Assembly: GCA_021371795.1 (NCBI GenBank)
Contig: JAJFVK010000003.1
Coordinates: forward strand, 1 to 64,000
Length of the DNA: 64,000 nucleotides
DNA from: Planctomycetaceae bacterium
GTDB taxonomy: Bacteria; Planctomycetota; Phycisphaerae; Sedimentisphaerales; UBA12454
Reading direction: 5' to 3'
A program made the translations under genes and the position numbers. Shown here in pieces: positions 7,921 through 15,528 of this stretch. Numbering within the stretch: position 1 is the first letter of the stretch; each line of letters opens with the position of its first letter. The notes beneath the pieces were generated by a model, which had not been told where the DNA came from, made no database searches, and worked only from the letters and a program-made list of their open reading frames with translations.

Positions 7921-7943
7921 ATGTAAGAATAAAGGATTATTCA

Positions 7944-9263
7944 ATGAGAACAATAGCTGTAATTAACCAAAAAGGCGGATGCGGAAAAACAACCGTTTCT
8001 ATCAACCTCGCAAGCGCTATTGCGGCCGAAGGCAAGAAAACATTACTTGTCGATATGGACCCGCAGGGTCACTGCGCTGTCGGGCTGGCTGTTCCCGAAG
8101 AACAAATCGAGTTGAGCATTTACGATTGTCTGGTCGGCTCACGCAAAGGCGAGCCGATTAAGCTGTCTGAAATCCTCTGGGAAATCGGCGATAACTTCCA
8201 ACTCGCTCCGGCAAGTATCGACCTGGCCGCGCTCGAGCAGCAGTTAAGCAGTACTACCGACCGTGAAAATTGTCTGCGCGATGTTCTCAATGCTGTCGCG
8301 AAGGATTTCGATTACGCTGTTCTCGATTGTCCGCCTGCGGTTGGGCTGCTGACGTTCAATGCTTTGCGAGCCGCAAGCGATGTGGTTGTTCCGGTCGAGA
8401 CCGGTTACTTCTCACTGCACGGCTTGAGCAAACAGCTCGACACATTAAGCATTCTCTGCAAGCAATGCTCCCAGCACATTAACGTAATGGTGCTGGCGAG
8501 TATGTATGATATCAGAACGAAGATGGGACGTGAAATTTTGTCGGAGTTGCGAAAGAATTTCGCCGGCAGAATGTTCAAGACTGTTGTCAATTTCAATACG
8601 CGACTCAAAGAGGCGGCAAGTCTCGGCCAGCCGATTTGCGAATACGACCCGGCCAGCAGAGGGCATAAGGATTTCCAGTGCCTTGCGCAGGAATTAATCG
8701 CGATGGATACGCTTGTTCAGCAGAAAGAAAAATCAGTTGCGGCAGTACAGCAGCCGGTAGTTGTTCAGGCTATTAAAGAAATACCGGCGGAACGAAAAGA
8801 AATTATCAAGACGCTGGACAATAATCTTGAGCTTATCAGCTCATCGGCACAGGAGCTTTTGGCCAGTCTGAAAGACAATCAGCCCAATCTGAAAGAGAAC
8901 GCCGCTTCGCCTGTTAAGAAAGCCGAGCAGCCGACTCCGACAGCGCAGATACCTGTAAAAGATATCGATGCCAAGCTGAATGATTTTTATGGCGTTCGCC
9001 AGTTCGATAAGTCGGTTAAGTTTGTTACGCTTTACCCCAGGGCGAAAGCAGTGCAGATTGCCGGCGATTTCAATAATTGGCAGCCGCAGCAGACGATACT
9101 GAAACCGTCGAAGGATGGCAAATGGGAATTAGCGATGGAGCTTGCACCGGGCAAATATCGTTATCGTATGGTAGTTGACGGCCAGTGGCAGCAGGACCCG
9201 TATAATGGAAATGTCGAAGCGAATCCGTACGGCGAATATAATTCGATTCTCGAAGTAAAATAA
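7944..9263 (+). CDS. ParA-type ATPase fused to a C-terminal CBM48/AMPK-type glycogen-binding domain
   Basis: This is a 439-residue two-domain protein. Residues of about 1-255 are a ParA/MinD-family ATPase: deviant Walker A KGGCGKTT (residues 10-17, with the signature lysine), A' motif VDMDPQGH, and Walker B VLDCPPAVG. A charged, low-complexity linker follows (about 260-345). Residues of about 350-439 resemble the AMPK beta/isoamylase N-terminal carbohydrate-binding fold: VKFVTLYPRAKAVQIAGDFN, NW, GKWELAMELAPGKYRYRMVV and PNPYGEYNS-type ending. ATG 7944 is chosen because AAAGGA lies 7 nt upstream; the longer frame begins in repeat DNA. No ParB or parS is nearby. It could position or sense glycogen or another glucan, but this is inference. 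Confidence 0.88.
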   Translation: MRTIAVINQKGGCGKTTVSINLASAIAAEGKKTLLVDMDPQGHCAVGLAVPEEQIELSIYDCLVGSRKGEPIKLSEILWEIGDNFQLAPASIDLAALEQQLSSTTDRENCLRDVLNAVAKDFDYAVLDCPPAVGLLTFNALRAASDVVVPVETGYFSLHGLSKQLDTLSILCKQCSQHINVMVLASMYDIRTKMGREILSELRKNFAGRMFKTVVNFNTRLKEAASLGQPICEYDPASRGHKDFQCLAQELIAMDTLVQQKEKSVAAVQQPVVVQAIKEIPAERKEIIKTLDNNLELISSSAQELLASLKDNQPNLKENAASPVKKAEQPTPTAQIPVKDIDAKLNDFYGVRQFDKSVKFVTLYPRAKAVQIAGDFNNWQPQQTILKPSKDGKWELAMELAPGKYRYRMVVDGQWQQDPYNGNVEANPYGEYNSILEVK

Positions 9264-9306
9264 GAAGATTTAATATTTAAAATTTAATATTTAAAATAGA
9301 TAATTG

Positions 9307-9340
9307 AAGACCTTAATGACTTATCATTAGGGTCTTTTTT
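9307..9340 (+). terminator. Intrinsic terminator of the ParA-fusion gene
   Basis: A 13-bp stem (9307-9319 with 9324-9336, one G-U pair) with a CTTA loop is followed by T's. A second GC hairpin, AGCCGCCG-TGC-CGGCGGCT, lies just beyond at 9348-9366. Confidence 0.88.
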
Positions 9341-9386
9341 GTTATAAAGCCGCCGTGCCGGCGGCTGCTAAACTAAATAATAGGGG

Positions 9387-9427
9387 ATAAAAACAAACCG
9401 GCCTTTCACTTGACGCGAAAGGCCGGT
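9387..9427 (-). terminator. Intrinsic terminator of the prepilin-like gene
   Basis: An 11-bp perfect stem (ACCGGCCTTTC 9397-9407 with GAAAGGCCGGT 9417-9427). Read on the minus strand it is followed by TTTGTTTTTAT, 50 nt after the stop. Confidence 0.85.
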
Positions 9428-9477
9428 GCGACTGCAGCCTGATTACAGTCTTTATTCTGATTTCTAAATCTTACGAC

Positions 9478-10521
9478 TTAGTAATTGTCAATATCCGAAA
9501 CAAGGTAGCTATCATCTTCTGCTGTAGGAATAGTAGTTGTACTAATACCTACTGTCTGCAAAGTGGTGAAATTGGTTTCAAAAGATGTCGCTGAAGTTTC
9601 CTGGCCTTTTACTGCGCCTTTACCACATTGTCTGACTTCTTCCTTGGAGCTGTCAACAGTGTTGGTGCCCCAGTATGTGTAAATATTATCCTGTTGGATA
9701 CCAACGTTTGCCTGTTTTTCGAATTTGGAATGAAGGTCGGCATAAAGCACGTTCTGGCCGTCTTTCTGGTGATAAGTGTTATTACCGGCCGGTATAGATG
9801 CCTGATAAGGTTTGCTGCTGGAAGAGTCCCAAGTGTACATGTAACCGGTGGTGTTGCCGCTTATCCAGAATGGGTTTCTGTCGGCCATAACTGGTCTTGC
9901 CGGGTTTGATGTTGTTGTTATTGGATAAACGGTTGTCAGCGTACTGGACATCGGGAGTGGTAACTGATAAGAATAAGTGTTGTGGCCCTTGCCCATAGTA
10001 AAGCCGCTTTTTGCATCTTTCTTGGCGCCGAAATCCCATACATCAGTAAAGCTTGCATTTGCATAACCAGTAGCAAGAGTAAAATTACCAAGTTCGAATT
10101 TCTTATTGTCAGAACCTGGGCAAATAAACTGGTCTGGAGTTGTATCTGCGATTTTAACAAGCAGATATAAACAAGAACTAATTGTAGCTCTTTTTGGAGT
10201 CGCCGGTGTTCCGGAACCTTCTACAAATGTTGAAATTCTCCAGTCCCATGAATCAGTACCAGCTGAACCACCTGTTCCTCTGTCCCAGTAAGCGCCTGAA
10301 GAACCGCCGATTGGGAACGACTCATATTTGTCGTCGTTGCTGTAGGTCAGCATAGCTTTGCCGAGACCTGACAGGTTTGTAGCGCACATAATACGCTGGG
10401 CTAACTGTCTTACTTTGCCCAGTGCCGGCATCAGAATAGCAAGCAGCATCGCGATGATAGCGATAACAACCAGCAACTCAACCAGCGTAAAGCCTTTCTT
10501 TTTCATTTTTCGCCTTTCCAT
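9478..10521 (-). CDS. Prepilin-type secreted protein (GFTLVELL leader)
   Basis: This 347-residue protein begins with a type IV prepilin/type II pseudopilin leader, MKKKGFTLVELLVVIAII, cleaved after Gly with the Phe methylated by a prepilin peptidase. A hydrophobic alpha-1 helix (VVIAIIAMLLAILMPALGKV) follows. The large C-terminal part contains RIMCATNLSGLGKAM, aromatic Gly/Ser-rich stretches, and HQKDGQNVLYADLHSKFEKQ, which corresponds to the H-x-DG region of the big planctomycete prepilin-like families. Such proteins occur in many copies per genome; their role (surface or secretion-related) is not settled. Two starts are possible: 10521 (AAAGGA, 8-9 nt) and 10506 (AAAGG, 6 nt), which gives the shorter classical leader. 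The mRNA leader can form a hairpin at 10548-10583. Confidence 0.88.
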   Translation of the reverse strand: MERRKMKKKGFTLVELLVVIAIIAMLLAILMPALGKVRQLAQRIMCATNLSGLGKAMLTYSNDDKYESFPIGGSSGAYWDRGTGGSAGTDSWDWRISTFVEGSGTPATPKRATISSCLYLLVKIADTTPDQFICPGSDNKKFELGNFTLATGYANASFTDVWDFGAKKDAKSGFTMGKGHNTYSYQLPLPMSSTLTTVYPITTTSNPARPVMADRNPFWISGNTTGYMYTWDSSSSKPYQASIPAGNNTYHQKDGQNVLYADLHSKFEKQANVGIQQDNIYTYWGTNTVDSSKEEVRQCGKGAVKGQETSATSFETNFTTLQTVGISTTTIPTAEDDSYLVSDIDNY

Positions 10522-11185
10522 AAAAGTTGTCCTTTCAATTATCTTTGGCCGAGAGACCTACCTTAAGTGCTGTCTTCGGCTACATTCTCAAATACTATAA
10601 GAGCAATCTGTTCTGTTCGGTTTTAGGTCACTGTGTCAGCAAATCTCTGGCCGTTAAATTACTTAAACCGAAAGGCAGCACTTTTTAATACATTAATACA
10701 TTTAAATCGTTTAATCTTGAAAAATATTAAACTTCACAGGGTGCTTATCATAGATACATCGAATAAAACATGCTACTACTTTAAAATGTACTCGTAAAAA
10801 GTGCCAAATGTGGGCTGTAAGATATGAATAAACTAAAAAATATAATGGCTTTTAAAATATAATATATAGCGCCCAAACAATTGGCTTTAATCCAATACAA
10901 GTACAAAATAACAAAATATTAAGAATGTGTCAATAGAAAAAAATAAAATATGTAAAAAAGATAGGGTGTAGGGGATGGGTATAGGGGGTAGGGTGGTATG
11001 GTGTATAAAGGACTATATTCGTCTTGTTGCCGGTTTTGCTGTTTTGGGGCTGGTTGAAATAATCATTATAGGACGTTAGGTTACAATCTTCAATCTACAA
11101 TATACAATCTTCAATTTTAGATTGCCTTTTCCTCACTTCTTTATATCTTACCTTATTAGTGTCATAATTTTACGAAAGGCAATTA
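10522..11185. other. AT-rich spacer with leader hairpin and repeats
   Basis: There is no gene here. Upstream of the prepilin gene (minus strand) an imperfect hairpin forms between GCCGA-AGAC and GTCT-TCGGC at about 10548-10583. A very AT-rich tract (about 10680-10950) follows, then a 'tagggtgtaggggatgggtat' repeat (10962-10999) and an 'aatcttcaatctacaatat' repeat (about 11084-11126) close to gltX. No clear sigma-70 or sigma-54 promoter was recognised. Confidence 0.5.
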
Positions 11186-12808
11186 ATGGCAATTACGCGA
11201 TTCGCTCCATCTCCGACAGGCTATTTGCACATCGGCGGCGCCCGCACAGCCCTTTTCGACTTGATTTGGGCAAAGAATACCGGCGGAAAGTATGTTCTTA
11301 GAATAGAAGATACCGACCAGAGTAGGAATAGTCCCACAGCAGCAAAACAGGTCATGGACGACCTTAAATGGCTGGGAATTATTTGGGATGAAGGCCCTGA
11401 TAAAGAAGGAGCTGCTGGGCCTTATTTTCAATCTCAACGACTTGATATTTATAGAAAATATATCCAGAAACTTCTGGATATGGGCAAGGCTTATTATTGT
11501 TTTGATACTGCTGAAGAACTGGAAGCGATGCGAAAAGAGGCTTCCGCCAAGAAACTAAATTTTATTTACCCACGTCCGAAAACATTTCCGAATCTGGCAG
11601 ATGTAGAAAAGGCAAAATCGCAGGGCAGAAATGTTGTCGTTCGATTCTGTATGCCTGATGAGGAGGTGCTCGTTCAGGATATTGTCCGCGGCGAAGTCAA
11701 ATTTGCCGGCAAAGACCTAAGCGATTTTATCATTCTCAAAAGCGATGGCTTCCCGACATATCATCTTGCCTGCGTAGTCGATGACGAACTGATGGGCATT
11801 ACGCACGTCATCAGAGGCCAGGAACACTTGATGAACACACCCGGCCACGTCGCAATGCAGGCCGCGTTCGGTTTTAAAACGCCGATGTATGCGCACCTGT
11901 CGGTCATTATCAGCGAGGGCGGCGGTAAAATGTCCAAACGCGAACAGGCAAAAGTTTTGAAAGCCGCTATAAAAAAGGCACAAGGCCTTGAAAAAGAAAA
12001 ACTCGCAGAGGTCGGCAAAATCAGCGTTGATGAACTGAACGAATTTCTTTCAGGCGACGCAACGCCGGATACGCCTTCGATTGACGCAATGGCGGCATAT
12101 CTGAAGGTTGAACTGCCGGAGATTAATATAATAGATTTCTGGAAAAGCGGGTTTTTGCCGGAAACGCTCGTAAACTTCATCGCGCTTTTAGGCTACAGCG
12201 CTCCGCTTGATAAGGAAATTTTAACGCTTCAGGAAATTATTGATAGTTTCGACCCGACGCGGTTTAACAAGACCAATTGCCTTTTTGACCGCAAGAAACT
12301 GCTGGCGTTCAATACCGAACATATCAAAATGCTTTCGGAAGATGCGTTGTTGGGCAGGTATAAGGATTTTCTGAAGATTGTGAATTCGCCGGCGGCAAAA
12401 GCCGATGATGCACTGCTCAAAAAAGTCTTAAAGGCCAGCCATGGTGCAAGAACGCTTGCGGAAATAGATAATAAGAGCAGGTTTTTGTTTATTGAGGACG
12501 ACAAAATAGAGTATAATCAGCAGGACGTTGACAAGGTTCTGCTCAAAAACGGCGAAGGTCTGGCGATGCTTGGTCTTTTGAAAGAAAAGCTCCTGGCTCT
12601 CGGCACTATCAGTGAAGAGGCGATAGAGAATCTGCTTCGTGGTATTGCCGAGGAAAAGCAAATTGGCTTGGGCAAGGTAGCCCAGCCTTTAAGGGTTGCG
12701 ATTTGCGGCACAACTATTTCGCTTCCAATATTTGAATCTATTGATATGTTGGGAATAGATGTTACAATTCGCAGAATGGAACGTGCTATAAATAAGTTTT
12801 CAAAATAA
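11186..12808 (+). CDS. gltX: Glutamyl-tRNA synthetase
   Basis: This 540-residue class I aminoacyl-tRNA synthetase charges tRNA(Glu), or tRNA(Glu/Gln) in organisms that use transamidation. The HIGH-type motif is in RFAPSPTGYLHIGGARTALF (residues about 5-24). KMSKR is in GGGKMSKREQ near residue 250. The catalytic region shows GPYFQSQRLDIY and the DELMGITHVIRGQEHL segment. Between KMSKR and the anticodon-binding part there is an insertion with charged sequence (about residues 255-295), which makes it longer than the usual 470-490. GAAAGG precedes the ATG. It is the first gene of a plus-strand run with a PfkB kinase 16 bp downstream. Confidence 0.95.
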   Translation: MAITRFAPSPTGYLHIGGARTALFDLIWAKNTGGKYVLRIEDTDQSRNSPTAAKQVMDDLKWLGIIWDEGPDKEGAAGPYFQSQRLDIYRKYIQKLLDMGKAYYCFDTAEELEAMRKEASAKKLNFIYPRPKTFPNLADVEKAKSQGRNVVVRFCMPDEEVLVQDIVRGEVKFAGKDLSDFIILKSDGFPTYHLACVVDDELMGITHVIRGQEHLMNTPGHVAMQAAFGFKTPMYAHLSVIISEGGGKMSKREQAKVLKAAIKKAQGLEKEKLAEVGKISVDELNEFLSGDATPDTPSIDAMAAYLKVELPEINIIDFWKSGFLPETLVNFIALLGYSAPLDKEILTLQEIIDSFDPTRFNKTNCLFDRKKLLAFNTEHIKMLSEDALLGRYKDFLKIVNSPAAKADDALLKKVLKASHGARTLAEIDNKSRFLFIEDDKIEYNQQDVDKVLLKNGEGLAMLGLLKEKLLALGTISEEAIENLLRGIAEEKQIGLGKVAQPLRVAICGTTISLPIFESIDMLGIDVTIRRMERAINKFSK

Positions 12809-12824
12809 TTGCAAGGGAGGCAAA

Positions 12825-13730
12825 ATGAGTTTGCTAGTAACAGGATCGATAGGAATTGATACGGTAACCACGCCGATTGGCAAAAGCGAAAGCTGCATCG
12901 GCGGTTCAGCGGTTTATTTCTCAATGGCGGCAAGTTTCTTTTCACCGGTGCGTTTCGTCGGCGTTGTCGGCGATGATTGCCCGTTTGAATTGTCGAAAGT
13001 CTTCGCCGGCAGAGAGGTTGACCTTTCAGGCCTTGAAGTCAGAAGCGGCAGCAAAACGTTCAGATGGAAAGGTTCGTATCAGGGCGATATGAGTCAGGCT
13101 CTTACCGATGGAATGCAGCTTAATGTTCTTTCCGAGCACCCGCCGATTGTGCCGGAGCATTTCCGCGACAGCGAATATGTATTCCTTGCAAACACACATC
13201 CGTCTCTTCAGATGCAGCTTCTCGACCAGTTAAGGAAACCGAAATTTGTAGTTGCCGATACGATGAACTGCTGGATTGACAGTCATACCGATGAGTTGAA
13301 GAATCTTTTGAAACGGATTGATGCACTTATCCTGAACGACGGCGAGGCAAGGAGATTGACAAAGCTGGAAAATCTGCCGACTGCTGCCGAAGAACTTATC
13401 AAAATGGGGCCGAAACTCGTTATCATAAAGAAGGGCGCCAACGGTTCAATTTCATTGGATAAGGACGGCAACTGGTTTATGCTCGGCGGTTTCCCCGCGG
13501 CTGAACTTAAAGACCCGACAGGAGCGGGCGATTCGTTCGCCGGTGCCTTTATGGGTTATCTCGCCTCGGAGGGCAGAATAGACTGGCAGTTTATCAAAAG
13601 AGCGATTGCTTACGGTACTGTAACTGCATCGATTGTAATCGAAGGTTTCTCGCTGTCGACAATATCATCCGCAAGCAAATCGACTATCGATAAGAGACTT
13701 GACGAGTTAAAAGCGATGACGGAATTCTAA
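12825..13730 (+). CDS. PfkB/ribokinase-family sugar or nucleoside kinase
   Basis: This 301-residue protein is a PfkB-family kinase. The N-terminus has the family's GSIGIDTV and GGSAVYFSMAAS segments. The C-terminal signature DPTGAGDSFAGAFMGYL (near residues 228-244) carries the anion hole and catalytic Asp. The substrate (ribose, adenosine, fructose or another compound) cannot be read from sequence alone. The ribosome site GGGAGG is strong. It lies 16 bp after gltX, so it is probably cotranscribed, and is followed by a repeat-bearing 94-bp gap. Confidence 0.9.
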   Translation: MSLLVTGSIGIDTVTTPIGKSESCIGGSAVYFSMAASFFSPVRFVGVVGDDCPFELSKVFAGREVDLSGLEVRSGSKTFRWKGSYQGDMSQALTDGMQLNVLSEHPPIVPEHFRDSEYVFLANTHPSLQMQLLDQLRKPKFVVADTMNCWIDSHTDELKNLLKRIDALILNDGEARRLTKLENLPTAAEELIKMGPKLVIIKKGANGSISLDKDGNWFMLGGFPAAELKDPTGAGDSFAGAFMGYLASEGRIDWQFIKRAIAYGTVTASIVIEGFSLSTISSASKSTIDKRLDELKAMTEF

Positions 13731-13734
13731 AGGA

Positions 13735-13820
13735 TTGAAAATTGAAAAATGAAGATTGAAAATTTAATAAGGAAGGTATTCCAAAAATCTTCTATCTTCT
13801 ATCTTCAATCTTCAATTTTG
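13735..13820. repeat. ATTGAAGATT repeat in inverted arrangement
   Basis: The left part reads attgaaaattgaaaaatgaag and the right part is close to its reverse complement (atcttcaatcttcaattttg). The mRNA between the kinase and thpR could therefore fold into a long imperfect hairpin. The same family is near 7280, 11084 and 35900-35975. Confidence 0.6.
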
Positions 13821-13824
13821 AGTT

Positions 13825-14388
13825 ATGCGGACTTTTATTGCGGCTGATATTAGTAGTGAACTTCGCGGAAGGATTGAAAAGCTTCAGAGCGAACTAAGAC
13901 GTTGCGTCAGGAATCAGGCCAGTGGCATTAAATGGGTCAAACCGCAGCTTATTCATCTTACTCTTAAATTCCTCGGCGAAGTTGATGATGGCCAAACAGA
14001 AGAAATCTGTCAGGCTGTCGAATTGGTTTGTACTGGCGTGAAAAGTTTCGAGCTTGAGTTTACGAAGCTCGGCAGTTTCGGTCGGCCGCCAAAGGTTATT
14101 TGGCTGGGGATGGAAAAACAGGTCGCCGGACTGCAAAAACTGGCCGTCGATTTGGAAACCGCGTTCGAGGAGCTGGGCTTTGAGAAGGAAGGGCGGGATT
14201 TTAGTCCGCACCTGACTTTAGCGCGATTAAATGACGGCAGGGGTGATAAAACTCTGGTGCAAATTATAGAAAGTTTTGGTAAAATTGATGCCCCGAAGGT
14301 CAAAATTGACGGCGTATGCTTTTTTAAAAGTCAGTTGACATCTGATGGTCCAATATATACGCTGTTGAAGAAAATAAATTTTGTATAA
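13825..14388 (+). CDS. thpR: RNA 2',3'-cyclic phosphodiesterase
   Basis: This 187-residue member of the 2H phosphoesterase family (ThpR/LigT) opens 2',3'-cyclic phosphates on RNA. The two catalytic HxTx motifs are visible: HLTLKFLGEV near residue 47 and HLTLARL near residue 130. Length is typical (about 180-190). The ATG follows directly on the repeat at 13735-13820 and has no obvious Shine-Dalgarno sequence. It sits 32 bp before recA; thpR/ligT next to recA or cinA is a common bacterial arrangement. Confidence 0.92.
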   Translation: MRTFIAADISSELRGRIEKLQSELRRCVRNQASGIKWVKPQLIHLTLKFLGEVDDGQTEEICQAVELVCTGVKSFELEFTKLGSFGRPPKVIWLGMEKQVAGLQKLAVDLETAFEELGFEKEGRDFSPHLTLARLNDGRGDKTLVQIIESFGKIDAPKVKIDGVCFFKSQLTSDGPIYTLLKKINFV

Positions 14389-14420
14389 GGATATAAACGT
14401 AACAGACAGGAAGGAAACTT

Positions 14421-15527
14421 ATGGCTAAAGCAGCTAAACCAAAGAAAATGGAAGAAAAAGAAGAAAAAAAGGAAAAAGTTGAGAAGCTCGACAAACAGCA
14501 GGACAAGCTCGAAAAGCAGCAGGAGAAACAACAGGCTGAAAAGAACAGCTCTCTTGAACGAACGATAGCACAAATAGAAAAACAATACGGCAGCGGCTCG
14601 ATTATGCAGATGGACGAGAGCAAATACGCAAAAATTGAAGGCGTTTCGACCGGCTGTTCATCACTCGACATTGCACTGGGCGGCTGCGGCATTCCTCGCG
14701 GCAGAATAGTTGAATTTTTCGGCCCGGAATCCAGCGGTAAAACCACTCTCGCATTGCACGTTATCGCACAGGCACAAAAAGTTGGCGGCGTCGCGGCATT
14801 TATCGATGCAGAACACGCGCTCGATACCACATGGGCAAAACGAATCGGCGTTGATGTCAGCGGTTTGCTCGTCAGCCAGCCGGACACAGGTGAACAGGCA
14901 CTCGACATTGCTGAAATGCTCGTGAAGTCGAACGCTGTTGATGTGATTGTTATTGACTCGGTTGCCGCTCTTACGCCCGCCGTTGAATTGGCCGGCGAGA
15001 TGGGACAATCGCACGTTGGTTTACAGGCAAGACTGATGAGTCAGGCGATGCGAAAGCTTACCGGCGTAATCAGCAAAACAAAAACGATTTTGATTTTCAT
15101 CAATCAGATAAGAATGAAGATTGGTGTAATGTTCGGCAATCCTGAAACAACGAGCGGCGGAAACGCATTGAAATTTTACTGTTCTGTAAGAGTTGATATT
15201 CGCAGATTATCGACAATTAAAGACGCGACAAACGCAATCGGTAACAGAGTTCGTGCCAGAGTTGTAAAAAATAAAATCGCTCCGCCATTCCGCGAAGCTG
15301 AATTCGATATTATGTTCGACAGCGGCATAAGCTACGAAGGCGATTTGATTGATTTGGGAACTACCTGCGGCGTTATCACCAAGAGCGGCGCATGGCTGCT
15401 TTACGGCGAAACAAAACTCGGCCAGGGCAGAGAAAACGCTAAGAAACTTTTAGCTGAAGATAAAAAACTTGCCAAGGAAATCAGTGAAAAGATTTTGACG
15501 GCAATCGGAGTAAAGGCAGCGAAATAA
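14421..15527 (+). CDS. recA: RecA recombinase with a charged N-terminal extension
   Basis: This 368-residue protein is RecA, the DNA strand-exchange ATPase that also triggers LexA cleavage. Walker [10 protein letters not shown] is at residues 101-109, against about 66-74 in the usual protein. It is followed by [36 protein letters not shown] and the GGNALKFY region. The first ~43 residues are almost only Lys, Glu, Gln, Ala and Asp ([20 protein letters not shown] then further charged repeats) and probably form a helix or coiled coil. The core begins at [28 protein letters not shown] precedes the ATG. There is only 1 bp between recA and alaS, so translation is probably coupled. Confidence 0.96.
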   Translation: MAKAAKPKKMEEKEEKKEKVEKLDKQQDKLEKQQEKQQAEKNSSLERTIAQIEKQYGSGSIMQMDESKYAKIEGVSTGCSSLDIALGGCGIPRGRIVEFFGPESSGKTTLALHVIAQAQKVGGVAAFIDAEHALDTTWAKRIGVDVSGLLVSQPDTGEQALDIAEMLVKSNAVDVIVIDSVAALTPAVELAGEMGQSHVGLQARLMSQAMRKLTGVISKTKTILIFINQIRMKIGVMFGNPETTSGGNALKFYCSVRVDIRRLSTIKDATNAIGNRVRARVVKNKIAPPFREAEFDIMFDSGISYEGDLIDLGTTCGVITKSGAWLLYGETKLGQGRENAKKLLAEDKKLAKEISEKILTAIGVKAAK

Positions 15528-15528
15528 A

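Larger units (their letters stand above)
7128..7943. repeat. Gene-free, repeat-dense spacer
   Basis: I see no gene here. The contents in order are: 'tagggtataggg' stretch near 7129; 'atttaaaatttaatgatttaac' AT-rich repeats near 7165-7215; 'cagatttcag' triplicate near 7220-7255; 'attgaagattgaagaatg' near 7280-7310; hairpin ATCCCGAC-AGG-GTCGGGAT (7576-7594); more 'tttaagatttaagattgaa' (7610-7640); 'acacggattaacacgg' repeats (7776-7862); and a CTCTGTG repeat (7877-7920) that runs up to the next gene. Confidence 0.6.

Noticed and set aside
14324-14908. Long Ser/Cys/Phe-rich minus-strand frame over the start of recA
   Set aside because: It is the antisense shadow of the Lys/Glu-rich recA extension.
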